Source of the DNA: Actinomadura atramentaria DSM 43919
GTDB taxonomy: Bacteria; Actinomycetota; Actinomycetes; Streptosporangiales; Streptosporangiaceae
Direction of reading: 5' to 3'
Length of the DNA stretch: 64,000 nt
Assembly (NCBI RefSeq): GCF_000381885.1
Contig: NZ_KB907210.1
Span: forward strand, 248,001-312,000
Positions 9,915 to 19,108 of the stretch are shown here, in pieces (position 1 is the stretch's first letter; every line of letters begins with the position of its first letter). The notes below the pieces were generated by a model. It had not been told where the DNA came from. It ran no database searches and saw only the letters and a program-made list of their open reading frames with translations. Position numbers and translations under genes: made by a program.

Positions 9915-11036
9915 TCAGTAGTCGCGTGCGTAGGAACGGAACGCGGGCGCGAGGTGCTCGACCGCCGCGGCGGGGAACGTCACCGTCGCGGGATCACCGT
10001 CCGATGTATAGCGCTCTCCGGGGTGCTTGTCCAGGTAGTCCAGCCACGCCGTCGAACAGAAGCGCTTGCAGTCGTTCTCCTTGATCTTGCCCTCGGAGCG
10101 GACGCGCGTGATCGCCCACCGGTCGAACCCGGTGCTGAACGGCGACTCCGACGGCTTCCACCCGGCCAGGAAGACCCCTTGGAACGCGTACCGCGACCCG
10201 TCCCGCTGCGCCCACGCCCGCTTGCGCGGCACCGCGCCGAACGGGTACGCGAACGTCGTCGTGTGCGCCCCGGTGAGCGACACGATGCGGTCCTCCATCC
10301 CGCCGATCTCCTTGCGGACGCCCTTCTCCGGCAGTCGCGACAGGTCGGCGTGCGTCACCGTGTGGTTGCCGATCTCGAAGCCGTGCGAGGTGAGCCACTT
10401 CAGGCCCTCGGCGGCGCGGTCGCCCATGTTGAACAGGTCGTCGTTGAGGTAGAACGTCGCGGTCGGCCGGAACCCCGGGTGGGCGCGCGCGACCTCCTCG
10501 ATGATCGCGACGGCCGTGTCGGGCAGCGGCGCGCCGTTCGCGTCCAGCCCGAAGTGGCCGGGGCTGCTGTCGTCGAAGGTCAGCACGACCGGGTGGCGGC
10601 CCGCCGGGACGTCGATCCGCCCTGAGACGAACTCAGCGGCCGTGATCGGCGAGTAGCCCTCGTCGGCCAGCCGCGTCAGCTCCGTCCGGAACTCCGCGAC
10701 CGACCGGTCCAGCGAGAGCTGCGGCTTCTTCATGATCCGGTGGTACATGATCACCGGGACTTCGCCCAGTTCGTTCGCCTTCACGGCGACGGCCTGCGCG
10801 GACGCGGCGCGGATCGGGGCGCTCGGATCGGGCGTCGGTGTCCGCGACGCGGGCGGGACGGCCGCGCGCGGCGTCGCGGACGGCGCGGCCGCGGACGGCG
10901 GCGCGGCGGCGGTGTCGGACCCGGCGCGGGCCGCCGTGCGCGCGGGACCGGACCGGTGCCGGTCGCCCGGCAGCGTCAGGCCCAGCACGACCGCGGCGAC
11001 GACCAGGACGGCGGCGAGCTTGTGGAGGAGCGGCAC
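9915..11036 (-). CDS. Secreted NodB-type polysaccharide deacetylase
   Basis: A 373-residue protein with an N-terminal hydrophobic segment (signal or anchor, residues about 5-25), a Pro/Ala/Ser-rich linker to about residue 90, then the carbohydrate esterase 4 domain. Metal and catalytic motifs are visible: VIMYHRI, TFDDS (catalytic Asp and metal Asp) and NHTVTHADL (metal His pair). The substrate is probably peptidoglycan or another N-acetylated glycan outside the cell. It is divergent from the asparaginase gene with a 252-base intergenic region. Cysteines NDCKRFCST may form an extracellular disulfide. Confidence 0.88.
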   Translation of the reverse strand: MPLLHKLAAVLVVAAVVLGLTLPGDRHRSGPARTAARAGSDTAAAPPSAAAPSATPRAAVPPASRTPTPDPSAPIRAASAQAVAVKANELGEVPVIMYHRIMKKPQLSLDRSVAEFRTELTRLADEGYSPITAAEFVSGRIDVPAGRHPVVLTFDDSSPGHFGLDANGAPLPDTAVAIIEEVARAHPGFRPTATFYLNDDLFNMGDRAAEGLKWLTSHGFEIGNHTVTHADLSRLPEKGVRKEIGGMEDRIVSLTGAHTTTFAYPFGAVPRKRAWAQRDGSRYAFQGVFLAGWKPSESPFSTGFDRWAITRVRSEGKIKENDCKRFCSTAWLDYLDKHPGERYTSDGDPATVTFPAAAVEHLAPAFRSYARDY

Positions 11037-11288
11037 GGGCCTCCCGTCGGGGCCGAACGTTAATGATCAAGGACAGGGTACGGCGCGGCGCCCCGCCGCG
11101 ACAGGCCATCGCGCGGCGCGCCGCGCCCCCTTTCCCGCCGCATGTCACGACTCGGACCCGCCCATGAGGCGCGGGCCCGCAGGAAACGGCCCGCGACCGG
11201 CGCGCCCGGTCCGCGTCGTTCCGCCGCCCGCTGGGTAGCACTGCACTGAACGCACTTTTCGGCAGGACCGGAACTGGGAGGACGACGC

Positions 11289-12293
11289 GTGCGGCGGCTC
11301 ACCCTGCTCGCGACCGGCGGAACGATCGCGTCCCGCGCCACGCCGCGCGGCCGCGCCGTGGCGCTGCGCGCCGCCGACCTGCTGCGCGACGCCGCCGAGG
11401 TCGGCCTCGATCCGGCCGTCCGGGTGGACGCGCGCGACCTCCCGGCGGCGAGCAGCTTCGCGCTCGACGTGCCGGGCGCGCTGGACATCGTCCGCGCCGC
11501 GACCGACGCCGCCCGCGACTCGGACGGCGTCGTCGTCACCTACGGCACCGACACGACGGAGGAGCTGGCGTTCCTCCTCGCGCTCTTCCACGACGGCCCC
11601 GCCCCGATCGTCGTCACCGGCGCGCAGCGGCCCGCCGACGCGCCCGGCCGCGACGGCGGCCGCAACCTGGCGGCGGCGCTGGCCTGGGCGGCCGCTCCGC
11701 AGGCCCGCGACACCGGCGCGAGCGTCGTGTTCGACGGCCGCGCCTGGCCCGCGATCGGCGTCCGCAAGGTCGACGCGCTCGGCCTCGCCGCGTTCGCTGC
11801 CCCCGGCCGCGGGCCGCTCGCGACCATCGACGAGACCGGCGTCCGCACCCACATCGCCGCCGTGCGGCGGCCCGCGCCGCTGCTCCCCTCGCCGCCCGCC
11901 GACCTGCCGCGCGTGGACGTCGCGGCCATCTACCTCGGCTGCGACGCCGCCGCGCTCGACGCCGCCCGCGCTGCCGGAGCGCGCGGGCTGGTCCTGGCCG
12001 GGACCGGTGCGGGGAACGCGCCGCCCGCCGTGGTCGAAGCCGCCCGCGCGCTGCTGGCCGACGGCGTGCCCGTCGCCGTGGCGAGCCGCACCGGCGCCGG
12101 GGCCGTCGTCGGCGCCTATGCGGGCGCGGGCGCCGACCTCGCCCGCGCCGGGGCCGTCTTCGCGGGCGACCTGTCGCCCTGGCAGACCCGGCTGCTGCTC
12201 GCCACCGCGCTCGCCGCGGGCGGAGACGCGCGCGGCGTCGCCGCCCAGTGCCGCGACTGGCTCGCCGAGGCGGGAGCGACCGCCCGACCCTGA
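11289..12293 (+). CDS. L-asparaginase family amidohydrolase
   Basis: Hydrolyses L-asparagine to aspartate and ammonia. The 334-residue protein shows both active-site signatures: ATGGTIAS with the nucleophilic Thr at the N-terminus and VTYGTDTTEELAF with the second Thr-Asp pair, followed by VVTGAQRPADAPGRDGGRN. No signal peptide, so it is probably the cytoplasmic type. GTG start at 11289 follows GGGAGGA at good spacing. The C-terminal domain (GAGNAPPAVVEAA and SRTGAG) is normal for the family. The palindrome array begins right after its stop. Confidence 0.93.
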   Translation: MRRLTLLATGGTIASRATPRGRAVALRAADLLRDAAEVGLDPAVRVDARDLPAASSFALDVPGALDIVRAATDAARDSDGVVVTYGTDTTEELAFLLALFHDGPAPIVVTGAQRPADAPGRDGGRNLAAALAWAAAPQARDTGASVVFDGRAWPAIGVRKVDALGLAAFAAPGRGPLATIDETGVRTHIAAVRRPAPLLPSPPADLPRVDVAAIYLGCDAAALDAARAAGARGLVLAGTGAGNAPPAVVEAARALLADGVPVAVASRTGAGAVVGAYAGAGADLARAGAVFAGDLSPWQTRLLLATALAAGGDARGVAAQCRDWLAEAGATARP

Positions 12294-12663
12294 CCCGACA
12301 CAGACCCGACGCAGACGACGCCGGACGCGGCACGAACCACGCGCCGGGGACGGCACAGGCGGCGTGCCGGGCGCACCACGGCACGGGCACGGACTCAGCG
12401 CGGGCTGAGCACGGGAAGGAAGCGATGCGGGTACGAGCACAGACACGGCACGGACCGCGTGCCGGACACGGCGCGGACGGAGTTCCGGACGCGGCGCGGG
12501 CCGCGCGGCGGGCCGGACGCGGCACAGGCGGCGTGCCGGGCGCGGCACGGGCGGCGTGCCGAGAACGCGACACCGGCGGCATGCGGTGCGCGACACGGAC
12601 GGGCATGTCGAGGGCGGCACGGGCCGCGCGTCGGCAGTACGGCAACGATCAGCGGGGGGAACG
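12294..12663 (+). repeat. Gene-free stretch with four GGCAC-N7-GTGCC palindromes and degenerate direct repeats
   Basis: This 370-base stretch between the asparaginase and the deacetylase is very poor in T on the plus strand and built from degenerate units. Four copies of the inverted repeat GGCAC-N7-GTGCC lie at 12352-12368, 12447-12463, 12521-12537 and 12544-12560. The first and third are embedded in a 24-base exact direct repeat (12351-12374 and 12520-12543). Open frames through it are low-complexity Arg/Ala/Gly/Thr products and I do not regard them as genes. A GGGGGGA ribosome binding site for the next gene ends it. Confidence 0.75.
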
Positions 12664-13539
12664 ATGGGCAAGGAGATTCTGGTCGGGTACGGCGTCGACG
12701 TGGACGCGGTCGGGGGGTGGCTCGGCTCGTACGGGGGCGAGGATTCGCCCGGCGACATCTCGCGCGGCATGTTCGCGGGCGAGGTCGGCGTCCCGCGGAT
12801 GCTGGAGTTGTTCCGCCGCGCCGGGCTCACCGTGACGTGGTTCTGGCCGGGGCACTCGATCGAGACGTTCCCGGACGGGTTCGACGCGTGCGTGGGGGCC
12901 GGGCACGAGATCGGCGCGCACGGCTACAGCCACGAGAACCCGATCGACATGAGCCGCGAGCAGGAGATCGACGTCCTGGACCGCGCCATCGAGCTGATCG
13001 AGTCACGCGCGGGCCGCCGCCCGTCCGGCTACGTCGCGCCGTGGTGGGAGTTCTCCCGGATCACCAACGAACTGCTGCTGGACCGCGGCTTCCGCTACGA
13101 CCACTCGCTGATGCACCACGACGTCCGGCCGTACTACGTCCGCAAGGGCGACACCTGGACGAAGATCGACTATGACAGCCCGGCCGAGACGTGGATGAAG
13201 CCGCTGCAGCGCGGGGAGGAGACCGACCTGGTGGAGATCCCCGCGTCCTGGGACCTGGACGACCTGCCGCCGATGATGTACGTCAAGGCCAACCCGAACA
13301 GCCACGGCTACGTCAACCCGCGCGACCTCGAACAGCAGTGGCGCGACCAGTTCGACTGGACGTACCGCGAGCACGACTACGCGGTGTTCGTCATGACCGT
13401 CCACCCGGACGTTTCGGGGCGGCCGGGCGCGCTGCTCATGCACGAGCGGCTCATCGACCACATCGGCGGCCACGACGGCGTCCGCTGGGCGACGTTCGAC
13501 GAGATCGCCCGCGACTTCCAGCGCCGCAACCCGCGCTGA
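12664..13539 (+). CDS. Polysaccharide deacetylase family protein (PuuE / HpPgdA-like)
   Basis: A 291-residue cytoplasmic-looking NodB-fold protein. It has GYGVDVD (metal/catalytic Asp) at the N-terminus, [11 protein letters not shown] (metal His), [10 protein letters not shown] and a late [14 protein letters not shown] motif. This matches the circularly arranged branch containing Helicobacter peptidoglycan deacetylase and PuuE allantoinase rather than classical PgdA. The actual amide substrate is uncertain. ATG at 12664 is chosen for the strong GGGGGGA just upstream; the longer frame from 12556 would translate the palindrome array. It follows the asparaginase on the same strand. Confidence 0.88.
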   Translation: MGKEILVGYGVDVDAVGGWLGSYGGEDSPGDISRGMFAGEVGVPRMLELFRRAGLTVTWFWPGHSIETFPDGFDACVGAGHEIGAHGYSHENPIDMSREQEIDVLDRAIELIESRAGRRPSGYVAPWWEFSRITNELLLDRGFRYDHSLMHHDVRPYYVRKGDTWTKIDYDSPAETWMKPLQRGEETDLVEIPASWDLDDLPPMMYVKANPNSHGYVNPRDLEQQWRDQFDWTYREHDYAVFVMTVHPDVSGRPGALLMHERLIDHIGGHDGVRWATFDEIARDFQRRNPR

Positions 13540-13540
13540 A

Positions 13541-13570
13541 CCGGGCCGGGGCCGTGCGGCCCCGGCCCGG
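13541..13570. terminator. Bidirectional terminator between deacetylase and polA
   Basis: Perfect 13-bp GC stem (13541-13553 with 13558-13570) and a GTGC loop, starting two bases after the deacetylase stop and lying between two convergent genes. No U-tract, as is common in actinomycetes. Between it and the polA stop, two tandem copies of GAGCACGCGGGTC sit near 13626-13652. Confidence 0.7.
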
Positions 13571-13661
13571 CGCGCGGGCCCGGCGCGTGGTCAAGCGCGC
13601 GGACCCGGCACTCGGGTCAAGCACGCGAGCACGCGGGTCGAGCACGCGGGTCAGCGGCGCG

Positions 13662-16352
13662 TCAGTGCGCGGCCTCCTGCCAGGTGCGGCCGGTGCCCAT
13701 CGACACCTCCAGCGGGGCGCGCAGCGCGTACGCGCTCGCCATCTCGCCGCGCACCAGCTCGCGCAGCGCGTTCGCCTCGCCGGGCGCGACCTCCAGCACG
13801 AGTTCGTCGTGGACCTGCAGCAGGATGCGCGACCGCAGCGCGCGCTCGCGCAGCGCCCGGTCCACGTTGAGGCTCGCGACCTTCACGATGTCGGCCGCCG
13901 AGCCCTGGATCGGCGCGTTCAGCGCCATCCGCTCGGCCATCTCCCGGCGCTGCCGGTTGTCGGACGTCAGGTCCGGCAGGTAGCGGCGGCGGCCCAGGAT
14001 CGTCTCGGTGTACCCGTCGCGGCGGGCCTGCGCGACGACGTCCTGGAGGTAGTCGCGGACGCCGCCGAACTGCTGGAAGTACTCCTCCATCAGCCCGCGC
14101 GCCTCCTCCGGCGAGATCCGGAGCTGCTGCGACAGCCCGTACGCCGACAGCCCGTACGCCAGCCCGTAGTTCATCGCCTTGATCCGCGCGCGCAGCTCGG
14201 AGTCGATCTGCTCGGGTGGCAGCCCGAACACCCGCGAGGCGGTGATCGTGTGGAAGTCCGCGCCGGACCCGAACGCCTCCAGCAGCGCCTCGTCGCCCGA
14301 CAGGTGCGCCATGATCCGCAGCTCGATCTGGCTGTAGTCGGCCGTCATCAGCGACTCGTAGCCCTCGCCGACGACGAACGCCTCCCGGATCTGCCGGCCC
14401 TCGGCCGTGCGGATCGGGATGTTCTGCAGGTTCGGGTCGGTGGACGACAGCCGGCCCGTCGCCGCGACCATCTGGTTGAACGTCGTGTGGATGCGGCCCG
14501 AGTCGTCGGCCATCGGGATCAGCGAGTCCACGATGCTCTTGAGCTTGGCGACCTCGCGCCAGCGCAGGATGTGCTCCAGGACGGGATGCCCGTCCTTGGC
14601 GAGCAGGTTCGTCAGCGCCTCGGAGTCGGTGGTGTAGCCGGTCTTGGTGCGCTTGGTCTTCGGCAGGCCCAGCTCGTCGAACAGCACCTGCTGCACCTGC
14701 TTGGGCGACCCGAGGTTGAACTCGTGGCCGACGGCGGCGTGCGCGTCCTGCTCCTCCTGCTTCACCTGCCCGCCCAGCGACGACGACAGCCCCGCCAGGT
14801 GGTCGGCGTCGACGGCGATGCCCGCGCGCTCCATGCCCGCCAGCACCCGCACCAGCGGCAGCTCCACCTCGTGCAGCAGCCGCGTCGCGCCCCGGTGCTC
14901 CAGGTCTCGGTCCAGGGCGTCGGCCAGCTCCGCGACCGCGCGGGCGCGCAGCGCCAGGTCCCGCGCGGCCTCCTCCTCACCGGACCCGTCGAGGGTGAGC
15001 TGCCCGGAGTCCTCCGACTCGTTCGTCAGCCCGCGGTGCAGGTACCGCAGCGCGAGGTCGCCGAGGTCGAACGTGCGCTGGCCCGGCAGCGCCAGGTAGG
15101 CGGCGAGCGCGGTGTCGCTGGTGAGGCCGTCGAGCTTCAGGCCCCGCGCGTACAGCGCGAGCATCGGGCCCTTCGCCTCGTGCATCGCCTTGGGCCGGGA
15201 CGGGTCCGCCAGCCACGCCGCCAGCGCCCGCTCGTCGTCGGCGACGAGCTGCACCGGGTCCAGGGTGACGGCCGCGCCGCCCGCCGACGCCAGCGCGACG
15301 GCCGTCAACTCGCCCGTGCCGCGCGCCCACGACCCGGTGACCGCGACGCCCGTCCGGCCGGACGCGGTGTTCTCCGCCAGCCACGTGCCGAGCGCGCCGG
15401 GCTCCAGCTCGTCCAGCTCGACCTCAAAGCCTTCCTCGGCCTCGGGCTCCACCGCCGACAGCGACGCGTACAGCCGCTCGCGCAGCACCCGGAACTGCAG
15501 CGAGTCGAACAGGGTGTGGATCTCGTCGCGGTCCCACTGGCCGATCTTCAGCTCGGTGGGGGCCGAGTCCAGCGCGACGTCGCAGTCCAGCTTGTTGATC
15601 TGCTGGTTGCGCAGCACGTCGCCCAGGTGCTCGCGCAGGTTGTCGCCCGCCTTGCCCTTGATCTCCTCGACCTTCGCGACAAGGGTGTCGAGGTCGCCGT
15701 ACTTGGTCAGCCACTTGGCGGCCGTCTTCGGGCCGACGCCGGGCACGCCCGGCAGGTTGTCGCTGGACTCCCCGACCAGCGCCGCCAGCTCCCGGTACCG
15801 CTGGGGCGGCACCCCGTACTTGGCCTCCACCGCCGCCGGGTCCATCCGGGCCAGCTCAGACACGCCGCGGATCGGGTACAGCACCGTGACGTTCCCGTCC
15901 ACGAGCTGGAACGCGTCCCGGTCGCCGGTGACGATCAGCGTCTCCATGCCCGCCTCGGTCGCCCGCACCGACAGCGTCGCGATGATGTCGTCCGCCTCGA
16001 ACCCCGCGACCGACAGCCGGGGGACGCGCAGCGCGTCCAGCACCTCGAAGATCAGGCTGACCTGGCTGCGGAACTCGTCGGGCGTCTTGGCCCGGCCCGC
16101 CTTGTACTCGTCGTACGCCTCGTGCCGGAACGTCGGCTCCGACCGGTCGAACGCCACCGCGATGTGCGTCGGCTGCTCGTCGCGCAGCACGTTGATGAGC
16201 ATCGAGGTGAAGCCGTACACCGCGTTGGTCGGCTGGCCGTCGGTCGTGGAGAAGTTCTCCAGCGGGAGCGCGAAGAACGCCCGGTACGCGAGGGAGTGCC
16301 CGTCCAGGAGGAGGAGCCTGGGCTTGTCAGGGGTCGGTGCTGTCGTGGCCAC
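13662..16352 (-). CDS. polA: DNA polymerase I
   Basis: An 896-residue family A polymerase for Okazaki fragment processing and repair. Residues 1-300 are the 5'-3' flap nuclease (LLLDGHSLAYRAFF, VAGFEADDIIATL, GDRDAFQLV). Residues about 310-480 hold a 3'-5' exonuclease-like domain that lacks the acidic DxE motif (the corresponding strand reads VAVTGSW), so proofreading is probably absent, as in other actinobacterial Pol I. The polymerase part has motif A MTADYSQIELR, the O-helix RIKAMNYGLAYG and motif C LQVHDELVLE. GTG start at 16352; divergent from the thioesterase with only 44 bases between. Confidence 0.97.
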   Translation of the reverse strand: MATTAPTPDKPRLLLLDGHSLAYRAFFALPLENFSTTDGQPTNAVYGFTSMLINVLRDEQPTHIAVAFDRSEPTFRHEAYDEYKAGRAKTPDEFRSQVSLIFEVLDALRVPRLSVAGFEADDIIATLSVRATEAGMETLIVTGDRDAFQLVDGNVTVLYPIRGVSELARMDPAAVEAKYGVPPQRYRELAALVGESSDNLPGVPGVGPKTAAKWLTKYGDLDTLVAKVEEIKGKAGDNLREHLGDVLRNQQINKLDCDVALDSAPTELKIGQWDRDEIHTLFDSLQFRVLRERLYASLSAVEPEAEEGFEVELDELEPGALGTWLAENTASGRTGVAVTGSWARGTGELTAVALASAGGAAVTLDPVQLVADDERALAAWLADPSRPKAMHEAKGPMLALYARGLKLDGLTSDTALAAYLALPGQRTFDLGDLALRYLHRGLTNESEDSGQLTLDGSGEEEAARDLALRARAVAELADALDRDLEHRGATRLLHEVELPLVRVLAGMERAGIAVDADHLAGLSSSLGGQVKQEEQDAHAAVGHEFNLGSPKQVQQVLFDELGLPKTKRTKTGYTTDSEALTNLLAKDGHPVLEHILRWREVAKLKSIVDSLIPMADDSGRIHTTFNQMVAATGRLSSTDPNLQNIPIRTAEGRQIREAFVVGEGYESLMTADYSQIELRIMAHLSGDEALLEAFGSGADFHTITASRVFGLPPEQIDSELRARIKAMNYGLAYGLSAYGLSQQLRISPEEARGLMEEYFQQFGGVRDYLQDVVAQARRDGYTETILGRRRYLPDLTSDNRQRREMAERMALNAPIQGSAADIVKVASLNVDRALRERALRSRILLQVHDELVLEVAPGEANALRELVRGEMASAYALRAPLEVSMGTGRTWQEAAH

Positions 16353-16396
16353 ACGTGGACTCTAGTCTGCGCGTACGACAGTTCGAGGGAGGCTTC

Positions 16397-16813
16397 ATGA
16401 CAGACGAGCTGCGGCGACTCGCCGAGAGCATGGGCGAGGTGTCCGGCGATCTCGCGCGCTCGATGGGCATCGAGTTCCTGGAGGCCGCGCCCGAACGCGT
16501 CGTCGGCCGGATGCCCGTCAAGGGCAACACCCAGCCGTACGGGCTGCTGCACGGCGGCGCCTCCTGCGTCCTCGCCGAGACCCTCGGCTCCATAGGCTCC
16601 GCGCTGCACGCCGGGGAGGGCCGCATCGCCGTCGGCATCGAGATCAACGCCACCCACCACCGGTCCGCGACCGAGGGGTTCGTCACCGGCGTCGCCACCC
16701 GCGTCCACGGCGGTCGCACCCTCGCCACCTACGACATCGTCATCACCGACGAACGCGACCGGCGCGTCTGCACGGCCCGGCTGACCTGCATGCTCCGCGA
16801 CGCCCCCGCCTGA
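16397..16813 (+). CDS. Hotdog-fold acyl-CoA thioesterase, PaaI/YbdB type
   Basis: A 138-residue single hotdog domain. QPYGLLHGGASCVLAETLGS is the hallmark of the type: the HGG turn plus a catalytic Glu in the central helix. GIEINATHHR and the C-terminal strand follow. Such enzymes hydrolyse aromatic or fatty acyl-CoA thioesters in the cytosol; the real substrate is unknown. ATG at 16397 is preceded by GAGGGAGG. In Streptomyces and Mycobacterium a thioesterase also lies beside polA. Confidence 0.9.
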   Translation: MTDELRRLAESMGEVSGDLARSMGIEFLEAAPERVVGRMPVKGNTQPYGLLHGGASCVLAETLGSIGSALHAGEGRIAVGIEINATHHRSATEGFVTGVATRVHGGRTLATYDIVITDERDRRVCTARLTCMLRDAPA

Positions 16814-16995
16814 TCCGCCCCTCCCGTCCGGACCACCCCCTTTGCGGTGGACGGCCCCGGCTCGCTACCGTGCATGGGAACGGCCCGGGGTCACCGAGTA
16901 GACAACGCGCGCGTCCGGCGACGGTCCGCACGGCCCCAAAGGTGACCCCGGGCCAAACCCTTCCCCGGCGCACCGCCCCGGCCTACCGTCGGGCC

Positions 16996-17550
16996 ATGCC
17001 CCGGACCACGCGCCGCCGCGCCGCCGGCCTCCTGCTCGCCCTCGCCTGCGCCCCGGCCGCCTGCTCGGCCCGCGCCGAGCGCCCCGACCCGCCCGCCGCC
17101 TACGACGTGCCCGCGCGCACCGCCCGGCCCGGCGAGACCGCCGTCCGCGGCGCGACGGCCGACAGCGGCGAACTCTCCTTCCGCGTCATCGGCCTCACGA
17201 CGGGCCTCACCGAACTCGCGGGCAGCCACGCCGAGATGGCGCCGCGCGGCCGCTTCGCCCGCGTCCGGATCGTCGTCGCCAACACCGGCCGCACCGGCCA
17301 GACCTTCGACGCCCGCGACCAGCGGCTCGTCACCGCCGACGGGACGGTCCACGGCCGCGACCAGGAGGCCGACCTCGTCAAACGCCAGCCCGACGGCGAA
17401 CTGGAGATCGGCGCGGGCGTGCGCGTCGAACTCGACCTCTGGTACGACATCCCGGTCGGCGCGCGGCCCGCGGCGCTGCGCGTCGTCGGCGGCGCGCCGC
17501 TCGGGGCCCCCACCGGCAAGGCCCCGCCCGCCGACATCAAGCTGCCGTGA
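16996..17550 (+). CDS. Exported DUF4352-like protein, possible lipoprotein
   Basis: A 184-residue protein starting with an RR-containing n-region (MPRTTRRRAAG), a hydrophobic core and two cysteines (LALAC and PAACS) that could be lipidated, though neither lipobox is canonical. The rest is a beta-rich domain with GRFARVRIVVANTGRTGQ and a DQRLVTADG segment, which is the DUF4352/telomeric-repeat-binding-factor-like pattern of exported immunoglobulin-fold proteins. The function is unknown. ATG at 16996 is chosen because it starts the signal sequence. It is convergent with livF (18 bases apart); the gap has a short GGACG/CGTCC hairpin. Confidence 0.75.
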   Translation: MPRTTRRRAAGLLLALACAPAACSARAERPDPPAAYDVPARTARPGETAVRGATADSGELSFRVIGLTTGLTELAGSHAEMAPRGRFARVRIVVANTGRTGQTFDARDQRLVTADGTVHGRDQEADLVKRQPDGELEIGAGVRVELDLWYDIPVGARPAALRVVGGAPLGAPTGKAPPADIKLP

Positions 17551-17568
17551 GGACGGGGCCGTCCGGTC

Positions 17569-18303
17569 CTACTCCGGGTCCGCGGTGATCGGCGCGTCCG
17601 CCGCGCCGCCCAGGTACGCCGCGCGGACCTGCGGATCGTCCAGCAGGTCCGCGGCCGGCGCCGACTTCACGATCCGGCCCGTCTCCAGCACGTACGCGCG
17701 GTGCGCCACCTGCAGCGCCTGCGCCGCGTTCTGCTCCACCAGCAGCACCGTCGTGCCCCGCCGATTGATCTCCACGATGATCGAGAAGATCTGCTGGACC
17801 AGCATCGGCGCGAGCCCCATCGACGGCTCGTCCAGCAGCAGCACCTTCGGCCTCGCCATCAGCGCCCGCCCGATCGCGAGCATCTGCTGCTCGCCGCCCG
17901 ACATCGTCCCGCCCAACTGGTCCTTGCGCTCGGCCAGCCGCGGGAACAGCTCGTAAACCTCCGCCAGCTCCTTGGACGTGTCGCCGCGCCGCGCGTACGC
18001 GCCCATCGCCAGGTTGTCGGCCACCGTCATCCCCGGGAACACGCCGCGGCCCTCCGGCGACTGCCCGATCCCCGCCAGCACCCGCTTGTGCCCCGGCATC
18101 CGGCTGATGTCCCGGCCGTCGAACACGATCCGGCCCCGCGACAGCGGACGCAGCCCCGAGACCGTCTTCAGCGTCGTGGTCTTGCCCGCCCCGTTCGCGC
18201 CGATCAGCGTGACGATCTCGCCCTCGCCGACCTCCAGCGACAGCCCGCGGATCGCCGCGATCTTCCCGTAGTGGACGTGGACGTCCGCCAGTTCAAGAAG
18301 CAT
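17569..18303 (-). CDS. livF: Branched-chain amino acid ABC transporter ATP-binding protein LivF
   Basis: A 244-residue ABC ATPase, last gene of the liv operon. Walker A GANGAGKTT, signature MSGGEQQMLAIGRAL, Walker B VLLLDEPSMGL and H-loop-region LLVEQNA are intact. The short form with the LSLEVGEGEIVTLIGANGAGK opening is typical of LivF. It powers import of Leu/Ile/Val or related substrates together with LivG. Its start lies inside the end of livG (11-base overlap), so translation is coupled. Confidence 0.95.
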   Translation of the reverse strand: MLLELADVHVHYGKIAAIRGLSLEVGEGEIVTLIGANGAGKTTTLKTVSGLRPLSRGRIVFDGRDISRMPGHKRVLAGIGQSPEGRGVFPGMTVADNLAMGAYARRGDTSKELAEVYELFPRLAERKDQLGGTMSGGEQQMLAIGRALMARPKVLLLDEPSMGLAPMLVQQIFSIIVEINRRGTTVLLVEQNAAQALQVAHRAYVLETGRIVKSAPAADLLDDPQVRAAYLGGAADAPITADPE

Positions 18304-19108
18304 CGGCCGGAGCCCCCAAATACGCCTCGACGACCCGCGGGTCGTTCTGCACCTCCGCCGGCAGCCCGTCGGCGATCTTCTGCCCGAAGTCCAGCACGGC
18401 GACGCGGTCGCTGATGCCCATCACCAGGCTCATGTCGTGCTCGATCAGCAGCACCGTCCGGCCCGAGTCGCGGATCTTGCGGATCAGCGCCTGCAGCTCC
18501 AGCTTCTCCGCCGGGTTCATCCCCGCGGCCGGCTCGTCCAGCAGCAGCAGGCCCGGCTCCGTCGCCAGCGCACGCGCGATCTCCAGCCGCCGCTGGTCGC
18601 CGTACGGCAGGTTCTTGGCCGCCTCCTCCGCCCGGTGCTCCACCCCGACGAACCGCAGCAGCTCCAGCGCCCGCTCCCGGCCCTCGCGCTCCTCCCGCCG
18701 GTGCCACGGCAGGCCCAGCGCCGCGCCCGCCAGGCCCGTCCGGTGGTGGGCGTCCGCGCCGACCATCACGTTCTCCAGCGACGTCATGTTGTGGAACAGC
18801 CGCACGTTCTGGAACGTCCGCGCCACACCGAGCTTGGTCACCGCGAACCGCTTGCGGCCGTCGATCCGCGTGCCGCCGAACAGCACCCGGCCCTCCGTGG
18901 GCCGGTACACGCCGGTGATGACGTTGAACACCGTCGTCTTCCCGGCGCCGTTCGGGCCGATCAGCGCGAAGATCTCGCCCTTGCGGACCGTCAGGTTCAG
19001 CCCGTTGATCGCGACGACGCCGCCGAACCGCATCGTGAGGTCCCGCAGCTCCAGCAGCGCCTCGGGCGCAGTCGGGGTCTCCGCCGGACGCTCGTCCGTC
19101 TCGCTCAT
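18293..19108 (-). CDS. livG: Branched-chain amino acid ABC transporter ATP-binding protein LivG
   Basis: A 271-residue ABC ATPase with Walker A GPNGAGKTT, a family-typical GVARTFQNVRLF insertion, signature LPYGDQRRLEIARAL (LSGGQ replaced by the LivG-type LPYGDQ), and Walker B LLLDEPAAGMNP. LivG is distinguished from LivF by this signature and by the C-terminal VVEAYLG motif. It starts with an ATGA overlap on the livM stop, and livF follows with overlap. Works in the cytosol on the inner face of the LivHM channel. Confidence 0.95.
   Translation of the reverse strand: MSETDERPAETPTAPEALLELRDLTMRFGGVVAINGLNLTVRKGEIFALIGPNGAGKTTVFNVITGVYRPTEGRVLFGGTRIDGRKRFAVTKLGVARTFQNVRLFHNMTSLENVMVGADAHHRTGLAGAALGLPWHRREEREGRERALELLRFVGVEHRAEEAAKNLPYGDQRRLEIARALATEPGLLLLDEPAAGMNPAEKLELQALIRKIRDSGRTVLLIEHDMSLVMGISDRVAVLDFGQKIADGLPAEVQNDPRVVEAYLGAPADAS

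Noticed and set aside
12294..12663. CRISPR-like repeats
   Set aside because: Repeats are unevenly spaced, short and degenerate, with no uniform spacers and no cas genes nearby.
13191..16400. A 1069-codon plus-strand frame opposite polA
   Set aside because: Antisense of polA third positions; product is Arg/Gln/Val low complexity and no motif is visible.
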